Shown here one piece after another: positions 57,808-64,000 of a stretch of DNA of 64,000 nt; position 1 is the stretch's first letter, and the number at the start of each line of letters is the position of its first letter. Below the pieces are notes generated by a model. That model saw only the letters and a program-made list of their open reading frames with translations, was not told the DNA's origin and ran no database searches. The position numbers were made by a program, and so were the translations under genes. The DNA comes from Bifidobacterium cuniculi (GTDB taxonomy: Bacteria > Actinomycetota > Actinomycetes > Actinomycetales > Bifidobacteriaceae). The stretch covers positions 60,338 to 124,337 of the forward strand of contig NZ_JGYV01000017.1 of assembly GCF_000741575.1 (NCBI RefSeq), written 5' to 3'.

Positions 57808-58230
57808 ATGGCACATGACGGGACACAGGAGGCCGTGCACGAGGGACGGCCCGTCGGCGCGGCGTTCGTGGAGCGCGCGCACAGGATCGCGGACGGCCTG
57901 AACGGACGCTCCATGGGCTGGACGGAACTGCCGGTCGGCGGCTGCTTCCGGATCAACGACATGGGCGACTACGTCACCGCGGAGTCCTGGGACGAGGTAT
58001 GGGAGGGCCACCGGCTCGAGGAGCAGGCCTGGATGCTGTGCGACAACGGCCAGTACTCCGCCGCCGACGTCGAGGCCATGACCCCCGAGGGCATCCGCTC
58101 CGCATACGAGGACTCCGACTTCCAACCCGACTACGCGTTCTACACGGAACGCTACGACTGGGACGTGGAAGCCGACCGGGCCGACGCGGCCGCCTGCGCG
58201 GCGCCGGCGCCCTCCGCCCCGGCGCGCTGA
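57808..58230 (+). CDS. Hypothetical acidic protein, 140 residues
   Basis: A soluble acidic protein (SMGWTELPVGGCFRINDMGDYVTAESWDEVWEGHRLEEQAWMLCDNGQYS). C-terminal Ala/Pro-rich tail. GAGGAGGAG lies close before the ATG, just after AT-rich site 4. No family recognised. Confidence 0.65.
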   Translation: MAHDGTQEAVHEGRPVGAAFVERAHRIADGLNGRSMGWTELPVGGCFRINDMGDYVTAESWDEVWEGHRLEEQAWMLCDNGQYSAADVEAMTPEGIRSAYEDSDFQPDYAFYTERYDWDVEADRADAAACAAPAPSAPAR

Positions 58231-58232
58231 CG

Positions 58233-58274
58233 CGACGTGGCGCCTTGGCACCATGGTGTCAAGGCGCCACGTCG
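58233..58274. terminator. 42-bp near-perfect palindrome
   Basis: Arms 58233-58247 and 58260-58274 (CGACGTGGCGCCTTG and its complement) with a loop containing CACCATGGTG. It begins 3 bp after a stop codon, so probably a terminator, although no T tract follows. Confidence 0.55.
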
Positions 58275-58313
58275 TCATATCCGTGCGCGTACGCCGCGCG
58301 GAAAACGACAACG

Positions 58314-58342
58314 TTAGACGTCGTCTAATTCCGGGGTATGAT
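58314..58342 (+). promoter_or_regulatory. Operator/promoter of the HTH gene at 58,349
   Basis: The perfect palindrome TTAGACG-T-CGTCTAA (58314-58328) overlaps a possible -35 (TTAGAC), and 17 bp later lies -10 TATGAT (58337-58342). Both the TTAGACG motif and the TATGAT box recur before the Cro-like gene at 44.8 kb. Confidence 0.6.
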
Positions 58343-58348
58343 GGGAGC

Positions 58349-58621
58349 ATGACCGGAACCGAACGGAAGCGGGACAACCCGATCGCCCTGTGGCGTCGCG
58401 GCCGGGGGCTCACGCAGAAACGCCTGGCGGCGATGATGGGCATCACCGCCGCGACGCTCAGCGTCAAGGAACGCGGCGAATGCGAATGGGTGCGCCGCGA
58501 CTTCGAGTTCTTCCACCGGCATGGCGTGAGCGCCGACTACGTGCTCGGTTTCACGCCGGACATCGACGGGCGCACGCCGCCCGAGACAAGCGAAGGAGAG
58601 AACGACCATGAACGCGGATAG
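58349..58621 (+). CDS. XRE-type helix-turn-helix regulator, 90 residues
   Basis: NPIALWRRGRGLTQKRLAAMMGITAATLSVKERGECEWVRRDFEFFHRHGVSADYVLGFTPD is a XRE-like helix-turn-helix followed by the SADYVLG tail also found in the Cro-like protein at 44.8 kb. GGGAG precedes the ATG at 58349. Only 7 bp separate the -10 box from the start codon, so the transcript would be leaderless or nearly so; the GGGAG lies within that interval. It overlaps the secreted protein gene by 14 nt and may control it. Confidence 0.75.
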   Translation: MTGTERKRDNPIALWRRGRGLTQKRLAAMMGITAATLSVKERGECEWVRRDFEFFHRHGVSADYVLGFTPDIDGRTPPETSEGENDHERG

Positions 58622-59627
58622 CGCAACGGACCGCAGGAAGCGGACGAGAAGGACCGCCGCCGTCATCGGATCGGCGCTGCTGGTCGCCGTCCTGGCCGCC
58701 GGCGGCGCGGTCGCCGTATACCAGCATTCCGCGTCCGCGCAGCTGGCGGAGGCGAAGGAGGCGTGCGCGCAGGCGAGCGAGACGCTGCGGGTGGCACGCA
58801 ACAAGTACGACGCGCTGCACGACCAGGACGCGGCCGAGGCCGTGAAGATCACCGACAAGCAGGTCACAGACGGCGATACCGTCACCACGCTCGCCGACAC
58901 CTACAAGGAGGAGGCGCCGGCCCTGGCCGCATGCAACGTGCAGGGCGTGGACCAACTGCGCGAGGCGAAGGAACGCATCGACGAGAACGCCGCATGGTAC
59001 GACACGCATACAGCCGACCTGTCGAAGGCCGTGGACGCGGTCAACGCCTCGTATGACGCCAAGACGTTGAAGGACGCCAGGGACGCCCTGTCCAAGCAGC
59101 TGACGGCCGCGCAGGAGAAGGTCAAGAGCACGGACGGCAAGGTTAAGGACGACAAGACCCGCAAGGATCTCAAGGCCATGATCGACAAGGCCGCCAAAAC
59201 CAAGGACGGCGAAGACGTCAAGGCGATGAACTCGCAGGCCAAGCAGCTCAAGGACCTCATGGGCAAGGTGGACGCCTCCGTCAAAGCCAAGACCGACGCG
59301 GACAAGAAGGCGGCCGAGGAGAAGGCCCGCCAGGAAGCCGAAGCCGCTGCCGCAGCGCAGGCGCAGGCGAACGCGCAGGCGCAGCAGCAGTACGTCGCGC
59401 CGCAGCAGTCGTACACGCCGACCTACACCGCACCCCAGCAGACGTACACGGCGCCCGCTACGCCCCAGTACACGGCGCCGGCCGCGCCGCAGCAGAGCGC
59501 CCCGCAGACCACGACACCCAGCAAACCCAGCACCGGAAGCGGCGGAATGATCTTCAATCACAGTAACAATCAAGGGCCGTTGTCCCCGGATTCTACTGAT
59601 GACGGGTTCAATCATAATGGCTTCTGA
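58608..59627 (+). CDS. Membrane-anchored coiled-coil protein with Pro/Gln/Thr repeats
   Basis: A 339-residue protein. Basic start, signal-anchor helix (TAAVIGSALLVAVLAAGGAVAVY, about residues 16-38), long charged coiled coil (about residues 45-250; Lys/Asp/Ala-rich), then a YTAPQQ-type repeat region (about residues 262-305) and a polar C-terminus. The anchor with an external coiled coil and flexible stalk resembles surface-exposed accessory proteins of conjugative elements. No sorting motif. Confidence 0.7.
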   Translation: MNADSATDRRKRTRRTAAVIGSALLVAVLAAGGAVAVYQHSASAQLAEAKEACAQASETLRVARNKYDALHDQDAAEAVKITDKQVTDGDTVTTLADTYKEEAPALAACNVQGVDQLREAKERIDENAAWYDTHTADLSKAVDAVNASYDAKTLKDARDALSKQLTAAQEKVKSTDGKVKDDKTRKDLKAMIDKAAKTKDGEDVKAMNSQAKQLKDLMGKVDASVKAKTDADKKAAEEKARQEAEAAAAAQAQANAQAQQQYVAPQQSYTPTYTAPQQTYTAPATPQYTAPAAPQQSAPQTTTPSKPSTGSGGMIFNHSNNQGPLSPDSTDDGFNHNGF

Positions 59628-59645
59628 TCTCTGATCTTTTTCGAG

Positions 59646-59680
59646 GGCGGTCGTCGACGTGCGTCGGCGGCCGCCTTTGT
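59646..59680 (+). terminator. Intrinsic terminator after the coiled-coil gene
   Basis: A 13-bp stem (59646-59658 with 59663-59675) with two wobbles, tetraloop GTGC, followed by TTTGT. Ends the transcript 19 bp after the stop and separates it from the adhesin gene. Confidence 0.65.
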
Positions 59681-59801
59681 CGTGTGCGCGCGTGGTCCGC
59701 GGCGCCGTCGGATGCATGGTGTGATGGCACATGGTGGCGAGATGCGCCATCGCTGGCGTCCGGCGCGACGGATGCCGGGACAGTGGAAAGAGAGATTCCC
59801 T

Positions 59802-62800
59802 ATGAGGAACAATCTGAAGAAGGGGCTGTGGCGCAGATCGGCCGCAGCCCTGCTGTCCGCCACGACCATGCTGGGCATGATCGCTCCGGCGGCGTTTGCG
59901 GACGGCGGATCTGGATCTGGATCAGGCACGGGCGGCGATCAGGCGCCCGCCATGTTCTGGCAATACCGAGACAACGCGAATGGCTCGTTCGGCCCCGCTA
60001 GTAGCTTCGCCAGCGTGCAGGCCGCGTTCAATGCGGCTGGCGTGACGGTGACGGGCGCGGGTGTCACGCGCGCGCAGGCATCGCTAGACGCGGCGCGCGC
60101 CGAGTGCGAGAGCAATTTCGCCGCGCACCATCCGGGCCAGGGCGCGGCGGATTGCCGTGTCGTGGGTGTAGGCGCGGTCTATGTGGCCGCCTCTCACAAG
60201 GACGACGGCTCGGGCTGGGCTGCGCAGGATATGTGGCAGCAGCTCTGGGACCAGGACGTGGCACCTAATACATATGAGCATGGTGGCCAGCGATACAAGG
60301 TCGACTACCCATTCGAGGATGATCCGTCGATGAGCGTGACGAAATTGATGCAACGGGAGGCTGCCAAGCCACAGCCCGGTGTCATTGTGATCGTGCTCAA
60401 CAAGTACCAGCCGAAGCCTCCGCTGGACTATGAGTTGACCATTCGCACCGACGTCTCCGCGCCGAAGGATCTCAAGGCCGGCAGCATGGACAAGGTGAGC
60501 GACGTAATCCACGCGTCCCAGTCGGGCGGCGAGCCGCAGCAGGTGAACGCGGAAGCGATCATGCATTTCGACGGCAACAAGTACGTGGCCGCGAAGAGCG
60601 TGACCAAGACCGTGAAGATCACCACGAATGGCGATACGCGCACCCCCGAGTTCGCCCCCGCCGACTTCGGATTCACCAACGGATGGCCTGCCGGCTCGCA
60701 CTGGTTCGACGTGAAAATCGCCAAACAAGGCAATATGAAGGCCGCCGTTGACACGGCCGACCGTGAGGCGTCCGAGTCGTTCAGGATCGTCGACGTGCCG
60801 CCGCAGCCGCCGGTCAAGGAGATCGAGCAGGGCGTGAGCGCGGACCAGATGGTCAACCACACGATCATTCGCAGTTCGACGGGACGCGGCGGATACGCGA
60901 TGACCTTCCGTGACGTGATCACCCCGAACGGCATCGACTACACGGTGTCGAACATGCGGGTCGTGGACGAATCCGACAATGGCAAGGACATCTCGGAGCA
61001 GTTCACGATTGGCTGGGACAAGGCGGCGAACGCGGTGACGGCGGTGCGCAAGGACACGTCGACGATGATGCCGCTCGAGCATACGTACGCGTTCCATCTG
61101 GACGTGACGGTCGCCAAGCCCGACATCAACAAGGTGACCGACAAGGGCACGGTCATCTGGAACGAGACGAGCCAGGACACCGACCAGAAGGAGTTCCCCA
61201 CCTGGGCGCCGAACCCTGACAAGTCGTGGATCAAGCAGAACGCGGACGGTTCGTGGGCCGCGGTCATCGACCCGGACGAGACGAACGCCACGGGCGCGGA
61301 CCGCAACCGGTTCATGGACGGCGACAAAGTCGCATCCGTGGTCAATGGCACGGTGAGCGCGAACCTGATCGACGCGCCCACGGCATTCGAGCTGGAGGAC
61401 GACTGGAAGGACGCGGATTACATCTTCGACGCGGACGATGTGTCGGCGGTGCGCGTGTACATGGCCGACGCGCAGTCCGACCGTGAGTCGAGCGTGTCCG
61501 ACATCGCCAACAAGGGCACCGACGTCACCGACCAGTTCGACATCACGATCGAGGGCACGAAGGCGATCGCACACATGAAGAACGAGCATCTCGCCGGCCT
61601 CCAGGGCCTCAAGAGCCACCGCCAGTATTCGATGGTCGTGCCCGGCACGATCAACTTCGCGAACGGCGGCGGCGCCGAACAGGTGCGCGCCGATTTCGGC
61701 AAGGAGCCGGGCGCGGAGGTCGATTTCTGCACGGTGCCGGATTCGGACGCGAAGCTGACCAACGCCGGCGCGGAGACCATCAACGGGCATCGCGTGCCGA
61801 CGAACGAGCCGTGGATCTGCGGCTGGGTGCCCCCGGTCGTCAAGGACGTCGTGTCCGAATCCTCGCAGGGCGGCGAACAGGAAAGCGTGGACGGCAAGAT
61901 CGTGTTCCCGGGTCAGAAGGTGGAGTACCAGCTGACCACGCAGCCGAAGCTGCCGGGCGACCTGGCGTACCAGGTGGAGCATGTGGCCGTCACCGACCAG
62001 TACGACGAGCACCTGGTGCCGGACAAGCAGACGCTCGAAGTCACCGACCTGTCGACCGGCAAGAGCATCAGCAAGAAGCAGTACGCCACCCAGTGGGATG
62101 ACGAGGCGCACATGTTCACGCTCACGTTCACGGACGCGTACGTGGCCGCGAACTGGCGCAACGGGCAGAACCCGCGGATCATGATCCGGTTCGAAGGCAC
62201 CGTGAGCGAGGACGCGCCCGCGGACACCAAGGTCGACAACCAGTGGATGCTGACGTTGAACAACACGCTCACGCCGAGCAACAAGGTGTTCAACATCCCG
62301 CCGGACATCACCCCCGACAAGCAGGACACGCAGGCCGACCCGACGATCAGCATCGACGGCAAGACCGCCCTGCTGGGCGACCGCGTCTACTACCGCATCG
62401 GCCTGGACCTGGAGCACATCGACCAGAACGACCTGGCGTACCGCGTCCAGCGCGCCGGCATCGTCGACGACTACGACCAGGAGTACCTGGCCGCGGACGA
62501 GACGGGCGTCGAGGTCCTCGACGCGGCCGGCAAGGACGTCACCTCGAAGTTCAACATCGAGTTCCGCGACGGCGTGGCCTACGTGTTCGCGCGTACGGTG
62601 GACACCGAGATCCCGGCCACGGGCGAGACCCTCAAGGGCGACCCCCAGCCCGAGGACCTCAAGGAATACGCGGACCGCAAGCTGGATCCGCTCAAGGACG
62701 CGTACATCGACCAGTCGCTGCTGGGCCAGAAGTACCAGGTGGTGCTGCCGATGACCGTCACCAAGGTCACCGATGGGTATGTGGTGAAGAACCAGGCGAC

Positions 62801-63962
62801 CCAGATCACCAACGACCGCAAGGACACCACGAATGTCGTGTCGAACCCGTTGAAGGAGATCAACCCGAGCAAGGACGTGGTGGTCAACATGGGCGACGAG
62901 TCCGCCAACGGCAAGAGCGTCTACCTGGGCTCGACGTTCCTGTACCAGCTCGACAGCTCCGTCCTGCCCGCCGACCGCGCCTACCAGCAGGTGTCGGACT
63001 GGAAGATCGTCGACAAGATCGACACGGCGCACGACAAGTACACCGGCCAGTGGGCCGTGTACGCGACGCGCGACCTGAGCGACGGGGACACGAAGCTCGC
63101 CTCCAAGGGCGAACGCATCGCCGGCAGCGGCGTGGACTCCGCGAGGTTCGGCGGCGACCTGTTCACGCTGGCACAGGCCGACGACGGCACCATCACCATC
63201 ACGGCGACCCAACGCTACCTCGACCTCGTGAGCGCGGCGAACGCCGAGGCCGGATGGCGCGCCTACGTCCAGTGCACGCGCATCGCCGTGGGCGACAAGA
63301 TCGTCAACCGGTTCACCGAGACGCTCAACGGCACCGACCGCCCCTCGAACGAGGTGTGGACCAAGACCCCGGACCAGACCCCGTCGATCGACGTCGAGAA
63401 GTACGATCTGGCGTCGGGCGAGGAACTCGGCGACCGCGACGAGACGAAGGACGCGCTCAAGATGGACGGCGCCGACCAGGAGATCGGCATCAAGATCACC
63501 AACACCGGCAAGGTCGACCTGGCCAAGCTCACCCTCAAGGACACGCTGCTGGCCGGCTCCGGCGAGCTTAAGGAGATCGAGTACCCCAAGGACTGGGACA
63601 CGCTCGTGCTCAAGCCCGGCCAGTCCGTCACGCTCAAGGCCATGCTCAAGGGCGTCAAGGCGGGCGACAAGCACACGAACCGCGTGAGCGTCACGGGCAC
63701 GCCGGTCGTCGAATGCCCGGTCGTGGACGACGACCCGTTCGACGACAAGCCCGGCGTGGCGCAGGAAGGCCCATGCTACGACACCCCGGTGCACGACAGC
63801 GATGATTGGAACGGCTACCGCGCCAACCCGCTGGCGTCCACGGGCGCCGCGCTCGGCCTGATCGCCGCCGCCGTGATCTGCGCCGGCGGCCTGGGCGGCG
63901 GACTGCTGCTCGTCGTGCGCCGCCGCGGCACGCACGCGTCGCGCCACACGGCACGACGCTGA
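59802..63962 (+). CDS. Cell-wall-anchored antigen I/II-like surface adhesin
   Basis: A 1386-residue surface protein. Signal peptide: basic start, hydrophobic core, cleavage near AAFA-DG at residue 34. C-terminus: LASTG (residues 1344-1348), hydrophobic helix, Arg-rich tail, a LAxTG-type sorting signal used by class E sortases of high-GC Gram-positives. Three modules begin alike: ESVDGKIVFPGQKVEYQL (about 694), SIDGKTALLGDRVYYRI (about 850) and ESANGKSVYLGSTFLYQL (about 1033). This resembles antigen I/II C-terminal domains with isopeptide bonds, also found in conjugative-plasmid adhesins such as PrgB. It probably promotes cell contact during transfer. GGAAAGAGAG precedes the ATG. Confidence 0.82.
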   Translation: MRNNLKKGLWRRSAAALLSATTMLGMIAPAAFADGGSGSGSGTGGDQAPAMFWQYRDNANGSFGPASSFASVQAAFNAAGVTVTGAGVTRAQASLDAARAECESNFAAHHPGQGAADCRVVGVGAVYVAASHKDDGSGWAAQDMWQQLWDQDVAPNTYEHGGQRYKVDYPFEDDPSMSVTKLMQREAAKPQPGVIVIVLNKYQPKPPLDYELTIRTDVSAPKDLKAGSMDKVSDVIHASQSGGEPQQVNAEAIMHFDGNKYVAAKSVTKTVKITTNGDTRTPEFAPADFGFTNGWPAGSHWFDVKIAKQGNMKAAVDTADREASESFRIVDVPPQPPVKEIEQGVSADQMVNHTIIRSSTGRGGYAMTFRDVITPNGIDYTVSNMRVVDESDNGKDISEQFTIGWDKAANAVTAVRKDTSTMMPLEHTYAFHLDVTVAKPDINKVTDKGTVIWNETSQDTDQKEFPTWAPNPDKSWIKQNADGSWAAVIDPDETNATGADRNRFMDGDKVASVVNGTVSANLIDAPTAFELEDDWKDADYIFDADDVSAVRVYMADAQSDRESSVSDIANKGTDVTDQFDITIEGTKAIAHMKNEHLAGLQGLKSHRQYSMVVPGTINFANGGGAEQVRADFGKEPGAEVDFCTVPDSDAKLTNAGAETINGHRVPTNEPWICGWVPPVVKDVVSESSQGGEQESVDGKIVFPGQKVEYQLTTQPKLPGDLAYQVEHVAVTDQYDEHLVPDKQTLEVTDLSTGKSISKKQYATQWDDEAHMFTLTFTDAYVAANWRNGQNPRIMIRFEGTVSEDAPADTKVDNQWMLTLNNTLTPSNKVFNIPPDITPDKQDTQADPTISIDGKTALLGDRVYYRIGLDLEHIDQNDLAYRVQRAGIVDDYDQEYLAADETGVEVLDAAGKDVTSKFNIEFRDGVAYVFARTVDTEIPATGETLKGDPQPEDLKEYADRKLDPLKDAYIDQSLLGQKYQVVLPMTVTKVTDGYVVKNQATQITNDRKDTTNVVSNPLKEINPSKDVVVNMGDESANGKSVYLGSTFLYQLDSSVLPADRAYQQVSDWKIVDKIDTAHDKYTGQWAVYATRDLSDGDTKLASKGERIAGSGVDSARFGGDLFTLAQADDGTITITATQRYLDLVSAANAEAGWRAYVQCTRIAVGDKIVNRFTETLNGTDRPSNEVWTKTPDQTPSIDVEKYDLASGEELGDRDETKDALKMDGADQEIGIKITNTGKVDLAKLTLKDTLLAGSGELKEIEYPKDWDTLVLKPGQSVTLKAMLKGVKAGDKHTNRVSVTGTPVVECPVVDDDPFDDKPGVAQEGPCYDTPVHDSDDWNGYRANPLASTGAALGLIAAAVICAGGLGGGLLLVVRRRGTHASRHTARR

Positions 63963-64000
63963 CGCTTGCGCCGCGCTTGGGCGGGTTCTTCTTCCCCCCC

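Noticed and set aside
60084..63947. A 1287-codon minus-strand open frame opposite the adhesin
   Set aside because: Antisense shadow created by codon bias; the plus strand has signal peptide, repeats and sorting signal.

Overview
This GC-rich, densely packed window most likely comes from a Bifidobacterium chromosome (Actinobacteria). The evidence is the argCJBDFRGH gene order, the neighbouring tyrS, tlyA, nadK and recN genes, the nadD-prs-glmU-rsfS block and the general gene style. The species cannot be fixed by eye.

Positions 1-42,600 are ordinary core genome. A complete arginine cluster (argC, argJ, argB, argD, argF, argR, argG, argH) has ARG-box-like palindromes in front of argC and argG. 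It is followed by an HD protein, tyrS, a charge-segregated TPR protein, a NagD-like phosphatase, tlyA, a divergent TrkH/TrkA potassium system, nadK-recN, a HAD phosphatase and thrC. Next come proA, a conserved hypothetical gene, nadD, prs, tRNA-Gln, glmU, rsfS and a histidine phosphatase. Then follow a Ser/Thr-rich membrane protein, two tandem tRNA-Ala genes, a PNPOx-like protein, a second histidine phosphatase, a CorA-like channel, a solute-binding lipoprotein, leuS, comEA-comEC-holA and the tsaE-tsaB-rimI-tsaD cluster (tRNA t6A synthesis), which ends beside tRNA-Asn.

Positions 42,521-44,391 hold two identical tRNA-Asn genes with similar terminators. Between them lie a decayed insertion sequence, with good 26-bp terminal inverted repeats but an internally deleted transposase, and about 500 bp without a gene that carries a strong orphan terminator.

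From about 44,400 to the right edge lies an accessory element that looks integrated at the second tRNA-Asn. It has a divergent repressor/Cro-like pair, and the repressor reading frame runs back into the tRNA. It also has a replication-initiator gene carrying iteron-like inverted repeats, a protein joining a WhiB-type iron-sulfur domain to a ParA-like P-loop domain, a tandem ribbon-helix-helix protein, and recently duplicated membrane-protein genes. A ParA plus ribbon-helix-helix partition pair is surrounded by five copies of an AT-rich palindromic motif. A coiled-coil secreted protein and a 1386-residue wall-anchored adhesin with antigen I/II-like modules complete it. No integrase, relaxase or secretion genes are in view, so the element type (conjugative element, plasmid-like prophage) remains an inference; the adhesin and partition genes favour a conjugative element with a replicating phase.

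The most unusual items are the WhiB-ParA fusion, the iterons inside the initiator gene, the dispersed AT-rich palindromes around the partition genes, and the repressor whose stop codon lies in the anticodon loop of the attachment-site tRNA.
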